A DNA stretch of 64,000 bases from Hybos culiciformis (lineage: Eukaryota; Arthropoda; Insecta; Diptera; Hybotidae). Shown piece by piece: positions 11,751 through 23,400 of the stretch; the first letter of the stretch is position 1; the number at the start of each line of letters is the position of its first letter. Under the pieces are notes generated by a model, which saw only the letters and a program-made list of their open reading frames with translations, did no database searches and had not been told where the DNA came from. A program made the translations under genes and the position numbers. Location of the stretch: NCBI GenBank assembly GCA_964007475.1, contig OZ023275.1, positions 10,581,829 through 10,645,828 on the forward strand, read 5' to 3'.

Positions 11751-12050
11751 AAAGTTAAAAACGAGTTTTCCAAAAAACCAAGGCCAGGCCCCGCATGAAA
11801 AAGTAGAAAATAACTTTTTTTTCACACACAGAGGTGGACTCAGATTTTTTGATTGGGACGTAAGTGATTCGCTTCATGAAGAGAAAGAATATTCAAGAAA
11901 AATGTCCCAATCAAAAAATCTGAGTCCACCTCTGTGTGTGAAGAAAAAGTTATTTTCTTAAATAAGTTAAAAACGAGTTTTCCAAAAAACTGAGGCCAGG
12001 CCGCATGAAACCTGGCCTCAGTTTTTTGGAAAACTCGTTTTTAACTTATT
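11751..12050. repeat. Compound palindrome (three nested inverted repeats)
   Basis: AGTTAAAAACGAGTTTTCC occurs three times: near 11752 and 11965 in one orientation and inverted near 12030-12048. The last pair forms a hairpin with arms about GAGTTTTCCAAAAAACTGAG plus GGCCAGG. Between the first two, CACACACAGAGGTGGACTCAG (about 11824) pairs with its inverse near 11920-11941. The structure resembles a foldback element with an inner foldback inserted. No coding content. Confidence 0.8.
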
Positions 12051-12060
12051 TTTATTTTCT

Positions 12061-12726
12061 GCCTTTTTCACGTTAACTAAATTGTTATTATGTGCTGCAT
12101 GGAGATGTTTGAAAACAATTTTATGACTAATCATATCGATGAAAATTTTTCCGATGATTTTTCCGCTTTTTCGTTTTCCATGGAGTTTTCTGCAAAAGCA
12201 ACTTTATGCAACTCATTTCGCTCTACAACTTTGTCTCAGGTTGCAAAACGCTCAAACGCTTCCTTGGTCGGAAAAACTCTGGAAAAGCGTTTTACATGAA
12301 TTTTCTTCGATTTTTTCTGCAAGTTTTCACCATTGTCGGAGAGAAAGTAATGATGCCAGTTGATAGGGAACTTGATCCTGCATAATTTAGACAACTTTTT
12401 TACCGGAAAGTTTTCCGTAAGTCGGAAAATTCCGGAAAATTTTTTCGGAAAAATCAGAAAACTTTGCATTTTTCCTAAAACGGATTTATCTCTACTCAAA
12501 TTTGTACCAAATTTTCAAATGATTTTTCCCGATTTTCCGAGTTTTCCATGGAAATTTCCGCTTCAAATTTTGATAGCTTCAATTGTCACGCGACATGAAC
12601 CTGTGTGCCAAATTTCAGCTCGCTGTGATGACGAAAAGAGGGTCTACGAGAGTGTCGAAAATAGTAAAGAAATATACAGACAAATTCCTTTACGAGTTAA
12701 TAAGAATTGTGTCTTCAAAAAGAAAG
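12061..12726. other. Repeat-like non-coding DNA
   Basis: The sequence is rich in TTTTCCGGAAAA-type motifs and includes TGTGCCAAATTTCAGCTCGC (near 12602), a phrase of the kind seen in insect interspersed repeats. Open frames exist on both strands but show no domain and read through the palindrome at 12727, so they are not called as genes. Confidence 0.4.
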
Positions 12727-13200
12727 GTACTATTCCGTTAGCCGGGCTCAAATTTACGGCGCAAAAAATTGTGAATCAAGACGCAAAACGAAGCAGAAAT
12801 GTTACCGAAAACTTATGGTCATTAAAAATGAATAGTTTTTTCGTGTATCGGGGACGGCTGCCGCCTCCCCCGAACCCCCTAGGGCACTACTTTTTTTTTT
12901 CTTAGCGCGATGCGAATGGGAGGGGAGTCTGTAAATTTCTGCACAACTAGTGTAATTTAAAAAACGAACATGCACGAACCAGTTGTGCAGAAATTTACAG
13001 TCCCCGTCCCATTCGCATCGCGCGAAGCGCGCCAAGAAAAAAAAAAAAGTGCCCTAGAGGGTTCGGGGGACGCGGCAGCCGTCCCCGACACACGAAAAAA
13101 CTATTCATTTTAAATGACTAAGTTTTCGGTAACATTTCTGCTTCGCTTTGCATTTTAATTTTTTGCGCCGTACATTTGCGACCGGCTAACGGAAAAGTAC
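12727..13200. mobile_element. Long palindromic TIR element, family B, 474 bp
   Basis: The ends GTACTATTCCGTTAGCC and GGCTAACGGAAAAGTAC are inverted, and the inversion continues through most of the element. CGGGGACGGCTGCCGCC pairs with GGCAGCCGTCCCCG. GGGCACTACTTTTTTTT pairs with AAAAAAGTGCCCT. An inner stem around TGCACAACT/AGTTGTGCA lies at the centre. It is a near-complete hairpin when single-stranded. The short relative at 3455-3590 has only the outer arm. Confidence 0.85.
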
Positions 13201-13978
13201 TAAAAGAAAATTTTATTTAAAATTTCAACTGACAATTAAGTCCCACTTTTCCGTAGAAAAGCGTTTACGAAAAATTAGCCTTGGTTCGGGGATGCTTTAA
13301 TCCTGTTTTACTAACCAAACTTTAATTTGTCTATAGGAATATTCATATAGTTTCATACTTTTGGTACAGTTTTTATGTCTACGAGATGCTTTGAATGTAA
13401 TTTTGTTTGTAGCAGACTTGAAGTTTAAATCGTGCTTTACTATGTTAAATACGTGATTATTATTCGCGCATCAATAGTGTAAATATAATAATTACTAGTA
13501 ATAAAAATTTGGTGGGCCACAAACAAAAACATTTTTATGTAAAATTTATAGTATTTATTACGTTAAAAACTTGATCTTAAACTATTTTTTCCTAATTTAT
13601 ATTTTTTTCTAATTTTCAAAATGTAATTTCAATTGTTGGAAAATATTGACCAGGCAGGAGGCTATAACCATTCATGACATAATAATTGCTACGACTAAAC
13701 ATACATAAATATTTTCATAAGAAAACACGAGTTTCTTCATTCGCTTACTTTTGCTTGAAATTCGTACCAAACCAAATTTAAATCACATCCACTTGTCTTT
13801 TGCCACAACTGGAAAATGTCTGGTACAAAAATTTGTTCAAGGGCATTCAATTTTTTTAATTGCCCGGGGGTTCTTTTTTGCTCAAATAAGTGCACATGTA
13901 CCTACCTACCTATATATATATACATATATTTTTAAAAATTCAAGGAAATTATAGTAATTCAACTTAATAATAAACAAT
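13201..13978 (-). other. Probable 3' UTR and downstream DNA of the RS/LC8-anchor gene
   Basis: This stretch follows the stop codon of the minus-strand gene. An AATAAA polyadenylation signal is present on the minus strand at 13554-13559. No other gene is seen. The extent of the UTR is an inference. Confidence 0.4.
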
Positions 13979-14404
13979 TTAATATCTTTTTGAACCTCGT
14001 CCATAAGTTTTATTCGTGACGAATGAACGATTTCTGGGATCGTTCAGATGATATGGAGGTGCTGCTGGTGGAATCGGTAGAATTGGTTCTATATTGTTAA
14101 AATAATGCTGTGATGTTCCTTGTGGGTAGTTGGAAACATTTCTAAGATCAGATTCTTGATAAGTCTGCCCTGTAATGGAAGGATAATTTGATATTGCACC
14201 ATAATAATCTGGTTGAATATGATAATTATTTATAGGAGGTGCCATGGGAGCATTATTATGATTTAATTCATTAACAATCCTAGGTGTTGGTTCTATGATA
14301 CAACTTCGAGCATCATTTGTACTCAAGCCCTTCGAATACAAAGCCATTAAAGTATCACGTAGACGAGATCTCCCGAAAGTGTCATCGTAATCCAATGGTG
14401 GCTT
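13979..14404 (-). CDS. Exon 7 (terminal) of the RS/LC8-anchor gene
   Basis: Acceptor TTTAATTTCTAG|AAGCCACC, phase 0, reading KPPLDYDDTFGRSRLRD and ending YGRGSKRY followed by TAA. A short amphipathic-looking segment RLRDTLMALYSKGLS is followed by a Pro/Asn/Tyr-rich disordered tail. Confidence 0.8.
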   Translation of the reverse strand, partial: KPPLDYDDTFGRSRLRDTLMALYSKGLSTNDARSCIIEPTPRIVNELNHNNAPMAPPINNYHIQPDYYGAISNYPSITGQTYQESDLRNVSNYPQGTSQHYFNNIEPILPIPPAAPPYHLNDPRNRSFVTNKTYGRGSKRY

Positions 14405-17400
14405 CTAGAAATTAAATGCAAAATTTATTTAAAATATTTTTGATTATTATATGTATTAATATGTTATCGTGCCTACGATGTGGAACAACGTGTAACATAT
14501 TACAGGAGCTAGGGGAAGTTATATAAGAATCCATCACCTCGTATGGGGTAGCATGAAGAAAACCAAGAGATGGAAGGCACTTTTTGATTGTATCCATCAT
14601 ACATATTCTCAATAAAGGAAACAAGCCTAGTTTCATTAATAAAGAGGACGCAAGGTTAAACACATTGCACTTTCTACAAAAAGAATCTCGGAATATATCA
14701 ACAACTTAAAGTCGTTGATGAAGCAACCTTTCCCGATAAGGTATAAAAAAATATGAATTTCAGATAAAGTTTAAAAAGAAAGAAGATACTATATCGAAAT
14801 CCTAGATTAAGCGATCGATTGGGTTTGGAACTTTTTATAATATTTGTGTCTATATGGTATTACCCTGCCTAAATGGACGAATAAAGATCTATCAGTACTT
14901 AGGAAGAACACCCGGAAATTATTTCAACAGAAGAAAAATATTCCCCAGGATCAAACCTGGTACGATTACAAAAAAGCTCATAGAGATTATAAACACGCTG
15001 GAAATATGTAAAGTTCCGTAGAAGCGGCTAGACTTCAGAAAATAATTATTGTAACACCATGACAGATATTGGAAAACCCCTATGACTGCTTTAGATCTCA
15101 ATTTTCCAGACGGACACATAAACACGAATTATTTAATCACACAGAATGAAAGAATAATCAACCGCTGATAGTTCGAACATTTACAGATCTCAGAATAAGT
15201 TAGTAAATTGAATAATTGATAAACACAAAAAACCAAAGAGATGCGATTTATCCGTGTATCCCTCAGGAACACGATGATAACGAAAATGCTTACTAAAGAA
15301 AAGAGCTAAAAAAACATGTCTTAACATGATCTCTACGCCTATTCTATACCATTTAAAGAATGAAGGATAATTTTTTTTTGTAAGCCATGGAAGGGGCGCT
15401 AAAAAAAAAGTCAGCAAATACCGTTCAATAAGTCACACCTCCTTCTTGCTTAGAAGCATAAACGACTTGTAAAGTATCAATGAAGTAATGAGCATCAATT
15501 AGTCAACATGATATATCAAGAGAAAATCGGCGACTTTTTCCCCAAAAAAGTTTATTTTATTTTGAAAAATAAATTATTTTGTTTTAAATAATCTAAAATA
15601 AAATTTATAATATATACCATTATAAGATCAATAATATCGCTAGCTGCTTCTAATTGATTTGAGTTAGCATTTCTTAACCATTGTAGAACTACAGGTTCTT
15701 CAGGAGTTTGAGTGTGCATATCAAGTTTAATATTAGCTTCGTCGACATTTTGTTTTCTTAATTTTAAGTTAATACATTCAATGCACGCCGTCGTTTCAGT
15801 TTGGATTCCAAAATCAACAGTACTAGCATAATACGCTCGTGAAGTTTCTATGTTTTCAGTTTTCAATTCTTTGGTTAAATCCAACTTATCTATTAAAGCA
15901 GCTGCATCGTATCCTACGACTTTGGTAATATTTGAAACACTTGCAGGTAATGAAATTATTCCAAAAGATTTGTACTGAGATACTGCTGATGTTGAAAGAA
16001 AACTAACTTTTGGATATCGTAGTAAAGGCGATCGAAATTCTGGCTTCTTTTGTGTCACGATTATTTTTGATCGTGTAAAGAGAAACTCAGGACCAATTAT
16101 TCGGTTTTCTGCTAAATCCATTTTTGACGTTGATTCTTTTATAAGACTTGTTACTACAAAATAAATTAAGTTATTGAAAATAAATATTTAAATATTTAAT
16201 TATTATCTTACTCTTTTGTTGTCGATTGGAGGTTAACCCATTAAATTTTAACGATGGCTTTTGTTTGCATTTATCGTCATCATCTTCCTCTAAAAAAAAC
16301 CACGAAATAATTTAAGTTATTGAAATGTATTTATTATTGTCTTACTTCTTTGTTGTCGATTGAAAGTTAGCCCAATATCATTGACGGATGATTTATGTTG
16401 TCGAGAATCGTCAACTTTTTCGTCTAAAAAAAAAGATGAAATTCTACAAAACTTTAAATAATTATGATAAAATATTAGAAAAACATAAATCTGATTAGAA
16501 AGGTAATTAGCAAACGATAGAATTTATTGTTTTTCAAATTTTTAAGTTTTTTTGGTTGATTAATTTATTTGTGTGATGCCCTTGAAACATTTTTTTTGCC
16601 CAACAATTGTTAAGTAGGATCTCAATAGTTTACTTATGTTAAAATGTTTAGTCAATCTTGTTATAATTAATATTTATTTCAATAGCTGAAACTTTACAAT
16701 ATTTTATTTTTTGTGATATTGAAATTGAATTTAATATTAATCCTACCCATGTATCTTTTTTTTATATATTTTTTAAGCTTCAAAATCAATTTTTGTTTTC
16801 ATTCATAAATTTTAAAAGGAAAATACCCTCTGGGATATACTGAAAGTGACGGTGAAACATTAAAATATATGAAAATGTATGGAAGTTGGCCGTCTCGAGA
16901 TTAATGTTAATGTATGCTTTTTGATATTTACTCACGTTCTACGTAACTTCCGTGGCATCGAGTTTAACAAAAACATAAAAGAAAAAGGTAATTTTTTTGT
17001 TTTCTCAAAACAAAAATAGTTGTTTTAGTTTCGAAGAAGAAAAAAAAAATTAACGAGTCTTACCTGACGAATAGTCGCCAGTGATGTGTAACATCTAACG
17101 CAGGTAACGAGTAAAATTTGTGCTTAAGTATTAGTCTCATATTGATTAGACTGATTTCCCTTATATCGTACCGTCCAAAGTTTAAGTTGATAACTTCGAA
17201 TACACAACTTTTTAGTAGACGGAAAAACTGGAAAAATCTAATAAGCCCGTTTATCTGAATTGAAATTCAAAATTAGAATAACAAATTAAAGCTTATTAAT
17301 TTGATATTTTACTTTAAAATTTCGATTCAGATTAACGGATTTATTAGATTTTTCCAGTTTTTTCGGTTTACTGAAAATTGTGTCTTCGAAGTTATCAACT

Positions 17401-20400
17401 TAATCTTTGAACGGTACGATATATTTGGCATTAAATTCATGCAAATTATATTGAATTTGACTTTATCACAGGCGTAAATAATTTGTTGAATGTTAAGATC
17501 TCTCGATGTGAAATTTCAAAATATTTCTCTGCTTTCTGTTTTTGCAGTTTTTTTGTTTTATTTTACAGAAAATAAACGTCCGTGAAAAATGCGACAAAAA
17601 TTATGTGAAAAACCCCTCTAGCGGAATTCCAGAAAACAACTATATTTGAATTTAATTTCTGTGCAGAAACTGCAATTTATCAACAAAAAAAAATTTTTAA
17701 TTAAATGAAATGAATGAAATTAATTAAAATTGTTAAGAAAATTAAAGAAATTCAAAATTTCACGTAACCAGCCCTGGAGACAGTGGCGGTTCTAACGGGC
17801 GTCGCACATGGCGGTCGCCAGGGGCCCGCGATAGAAGGGGCCCGCGATAGAAGGAGCCCAATCAGGACAATGAGACTAAAAATTTTCCAAAAATTGTGAC
17901 TACTATTGTATTCACAATGCCATTAGAATATAAACTTTTCAAAATATTTACTATACGCGTTCGGCGTTCATCAAAAAATGTAACAGAATTTCGATTGATA
18001 TGTAGAGGTCAATAATCCTACGACAATGGGTCTGCAAGCGCGTATTAAGCAACAAAAGTGCTTTACTTAACCCATTGCTTAAATCTGATAGGAAATTATT
18101 CAGCTGAAAGTTGTAATTCTAGGTTATTTTTTATTTTTATTATTTTTTGATTAATTTAGTTTATAGAAATAATATTTAAATTAAACTGTTTTTTTTTAAA
18201 GTTTTTTTTATTAAATTTTAATTAATATTGCTTTTTTTTTAAATAGATGTTAAAAATAAATCAAGCGTATTTTTATTTATTCATATAATTTAGAGGATAG
18301 GAGCCCTATTTTTTTTCACCGCCAAAGGCCCCGAAACCGTTAAAACCGCCTCTGCCTGGAGAGTGATATTTTAGCTTTATTACTGCGTTTGATTTTTTTT
18401 ATTATCTGTTTCCTTTACTTCACAATCTCAGTAAATATGTTTTTTTAAAGGCCAATTTGAGCCAAAAAATCAAAATTTAAAAAATCCACTCACCCTGGAG
18501 TCATTTATATACTCCCTAACATATCAAAAAATCACTTCAGTAGAGATTGTATTAACTCTACAGTCAAAGCAACACCAAGACCTATTTCTCACAAGTCACA
18601 ATGAGGGCTCTTAATTATTCAGAATTTTACGAATACACATTAAAAAATATTGTTTTTATTTTATTTTGTTTTCTACTCATTTGTTGAAACATCAGAAATA
18701 TCAAATCAAAAAAACAAAATAAAATAGCACGGCAAATATTTATATATTTTATGGAGCTGTTAAGAAATTTGTATTTTATTAAGTAAAATATCGACGAAAA
18801 TTTTATTTGTATTTGCGAATGTGTTATTTCAGTGTGCGTGAATATATAGCTTAAAAATTAAATAAAAATGTAATGAAAATTAGTTTGTTACTTTTAATAC
18901 AAATAGGCTTTGGTAAACTTGTGACTTCTTCTTTATTTTCGTCTTTATCCTCGATTATTTTTTCGATTTTAATTTCACTGATGGGTATCATTTGTGGTTT
19001 TGGCAATATTTCATTGCTTTCCTTCTTACATATTATTGGTCTTATGTCACCCAATCGTAATGCCTTCTCTAAAAATAAAAAAAAATTAATATAATGTTAA
19101 TAAAAAGAGTATATCAAAAAAAAGAAAAACGGAGTTTTAATCCCTGCAGCCTCGCTGGGACTCGCAAAAAGCTTGTGGTCTCATAGCAATAGATTAAATT
19201 ACGAAAAAGAAACTTTTTGTGGAAGTTGTGACATTTTGAAATCATTCGCCTTTTACTTTTATGACATAATAGCGACATATTACGAAATTATTCCCACTTT
19301 GATTTGTGGGACTTTTGTCATTATGACAAAACTCCCACTTTATATGACAAACAATATTTCCACCAGAAGCTATATAACTGCCACCGTGGGAATAACGACA
19401 TTTCGGCAATTGGGAGTAAAAACGTGCAACACATAAACATAGAGGCGATGTTCATGTATACACGTTAAAGCCGTACATTTTTTTGGGGCTTATTATAATA
19501 AGCTATATTTTGTATGAAAATTTATTATTTATATATTTAAAAAATTTTTTAACACCGTTATAATACTGCTACAACACTGGGAATAACCTATAAAAAAACA
19601 CTGACAGTAATTTTGGTAGGTAACCATGCAAATGATTTTATTATTTAATAGTAATGAAGCAAAAAGTTGCCAACAGGCAAAAGTAAAAAGAAATGAAAAC
19701 TGAAACTGCATCAAAGGTTATTGAAAAAAAATCTATTTTTTTACTGATTTTAACACGAATACCTTAAAATATTTAATGTGATTCTTAAAAGTAAATTTAT
19801 TTTAATTAAAAAGTAATAAAATCGAAATCAAAATTTAATTGTATATCGCGATTTCCATTAAAAAGTAAGCCGCTTGTAACGCGTGTTAAAAATTTGAATT
19901 AATTTTTTGATTAAATTTTAATATCTGGCAATTTTATTTGACTGACTATAATCATTTGCTTTTTTCTAACTAACAGTAAAATTTCAATAAACTATCGCGT
20001 TTTTTTTTTTAGTTTCGATCAAGAAATCAAACTCTAAAAACTGATTTAATTCCACAAGACATAGAATTTGAGGATGATTTTAAGGAATACCGGATTAATG
20101 AGTAGTATCCCAACATCAAATGTAGCGAATATATGTAAGTATGTATTCTATCGGATTTTTTAAATTATATAAGGTTAGGTTAGGTTAGGTTAGGTTAGGT
20201 TAGGTTAGGTTAGGTTAGGTTAGGTTAGATTAGGTTAGGTTGTAGCGGGTCGGAAAAAGATCTCCTTGCACCTAGGTAATTTACCCGTTGTACTGCCCTA
20301 CCCGATGGGCCTATAATTCCCCATCGAACCAACTCACCCCTTTGACAAACCTAATTAAGCCCTTTGGCTTATGTCTTTGCAGGTCCTCAAGGTCCTGCAA

Positions 20401-23400
20401 AAAATAATCCCCCCAACATCCTTGCTCTCCTAGTCCGAATCGTTGGACATTGGCAGAGCACGTGAGGTGTAGTTTCGGATTCTTCTCCATAACCCCTGCA
20501 TATTCCCGTATCGGCCCTCCCTATTCGAAACTCGTGGTTCCTGAAGAAGTGCCCTGTACATATAACAGTGAAAAGTCGCAGATTATTCCTATCAAGGTTT
20601 AAAATCTGCTTCGACTTTTCTCTGTCCAAATCTCCCCAAAACTTTTTGGTGGTTTTGTTCCCTTGGTTTGCCGCCAGATTTCTCTGTGTTTTTCCCAGCC
20701 CTCACTGTCTATTCTGGCTTTTAGTCCCGCGGAGCCCCTGAAAGATTGTACTCTTTCCAGAGTGTCTCCGTTTCCAAAACTCGCAAGACTGTCGCCTCTA
20801 ATATTTCCCTCTACGTCCGAGTGGCCTTTAATCCATATAATGGCCACTCGATTTTCAAGACATATATCTTCAAGTGCCCTCAGACATTCCGCAACTGTCC
20901 TAGATCTTACCTCTGTTTTGGTAAGGGTGCTTAGGGCTTTTTTGCTGTCTGAGTAAATCCTAATCTCTCTTCCTTTTATCTTCTTATCCTTCAATATCCC
21001 AGCTGCCGTCATTATGGCCATGGTCTCGGTTTGAACAACCGAGGCGCAGCCATCAATGTCGGCAGCATAAGATATGTTAAGTTCCTGACAGTAAACCCCC
21101 ACTCCACAGTGTCCTTCTCTTTTGGACCCGTCTGTGAATATTTCTCTGGGATCTCTTGTCGCGTTTGGTTCACCACAACCCTGAATAATTTATTCACATT
21201 GAGTGTTCTTGCGATCTTATCCCAAGGGATTTACGCAAATAGCAAATGTTTGAATACCTATATCAAGATTAGGCATTTTTTTTTTTTAAATATATGATCA
21301 ACAACGGAACCTAAAATCGCGAGTGCAACAAGGGTAATCGTACTGGGCTTTCTACGTTTGAGGGACCCCTAAATATTAAACACACTACAAAAAATTCCCC
21401 AATCCAATAGCAAAAAATACTACGGATTATAAAAATTAAAATTTATACAAATCGATTTAATTTGAAACAAATAAAATACTTAAAAATTCAGTTATTTTCG
21501 CTGCATATTGTTTCTTTCTTTCCTGTCATAAATTAGGAATAATCACAAAAATTACTAAACTATATAAGAATTTTGTCAAACTATCGAAAAAATGCACATT
21601 GTAAAAGAACATTACCTCATAACTTAAATAGAAATCCCGTTTTCAACATTTTAATTTAAAGTATGTACCTACTATCCGGATTTTTTTTTCAATTTCTCTC
21701 TTCATATAGCAATTTTGTGTGAAATCGTCTTTTAGCCCCCTTTCTTTTCCTTTGGCACAATCGGAGGTAAAAAATTCTTTAAACTCCTTCAATCTTCAAC
21801 CTATTTTAAGCCTCGAATCCGAATTCTTAATCAGTTCCCAGCATCATTTTATTTAAGGTACAACATCTACACACATACTTATTTATATCAAAATCCAGTG
21901 AAATTTTACAAAAATTTTTAAAATATATAAATTTTTTATGAAGATAATTCGAACTTTTAGTCAGTTGAGAGCTTCCTAATCCGGAGTACACAGGTTGAAA
22001 GTGAACGAAATCATGCATATTTTGGCATAAATTTGATCAAAATCTGTAGGGTAATTTCATAGTTAAAAGGTCTAAAAAAAACCAAAATTCCGTTACCTAT
22101 AACAAAATTTCTATTTTAGTTTTCTGCACAGGACCCCCAAGAATTACGGCGCTACCTTAGAGAAATCACGCGTACCATTGTGCGTACGCATTTAAGCGGA
22201 GTGCTAAAATTTGTGCTCGTGTTTGACATATAAAGATAATATCTTGATCGCACGTAAAATATTTCCGAAAAAAACTGGAACTTTATTTTTTTTTTCCGGA
22301 AACTTTGTAGAATTTGGCTGTTCGTACAAAAAATTATTTTTTTTAGTTTCTTTTAGCTTTTTTTTGTTAGATTCGGTATGATTGACACCATGTTTATTTT
22401 ATGAAACATGTAATGTGCTGAAAATAAGTAAATTCCAAAGACTCCTTCTCAATTTTCATTTATTTTTTCAGTACTGTAAATTTTAAATAGCGCCCTTTAA
22501 ACTTAGATGCTAAATTTCGGTTACAAATATTATTTTTTTATTGAAAGCTTTTTACCTTCTGATTTTTCGGTTTTAATAGAAAAAGGTTTTGGTAAGACAT
22601 CAACTGGCTCTGTTTTTACCTCAATTGGTTTCGGGAGACATAATTTAACTGGTTCACCAATCCCGGAATTATTATTTTTGTTTAAACCTAAAAAAAAAAA
22701 TTAAATTATAGAAAGATAATAACACCTAAATTACAGAAAAGTATAAAAACATTTAAATTACAGAAATAGGTATGCATGCATAAGATCTTATGAAAACAAA
22801 AATATAGAATACAAACGTACCTTCGGGATTCGAATCCAGTAGAGATGAGCTCAGGGTACGTCCATATTTCAAAGTTGCTGAGCCAGCGGCACCGTGGTTG
22901 TAATCAATGCATGGATGATCCGTATATGTTGACTGTTCAGTAGAAGATATTGATTTTTTATCCTTTTTTATTTTCTCTCCCAGTTCTATTACATTTTTAA
23001 TTCGACATTTTCGTTCATCTTCATTCGAACTATAATTTTTTCTACTATGATTAACACTATTACTTCTGGAATCATTAGATGACGAGCTAGTTATATCCTC
23101 TGTGCTTGGTATTTTTTTAATATAACGATAACCATGCTTACTGGAATCTTTTCTTGAATGCCTGTGATATTTTGTATTATTAAAACTGCGACTTCTAGAA
23201 CGGCTGCGACTTCTAGAACGGCTGCGAATTCTAGAACGGCTGCGACTTCTAGAACGGCTGCGACTTCGACTACGGTAACCAGATCGATGCTTGCGACGAT
23301 TCTCATTTTTATGGGAGCGCCTTCTATTGATATTATCATAATCAGAATATTCTTTTTCGTGCAAATACGATTCTCTATACTTTGATGATGAAATTTTATC

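Noticed and set aside
12360..12905. 181-residue plus-strand frame
   Set aside because: Runs from repeat-like DNA into the family B palindrome; no domain or conserved pattern.
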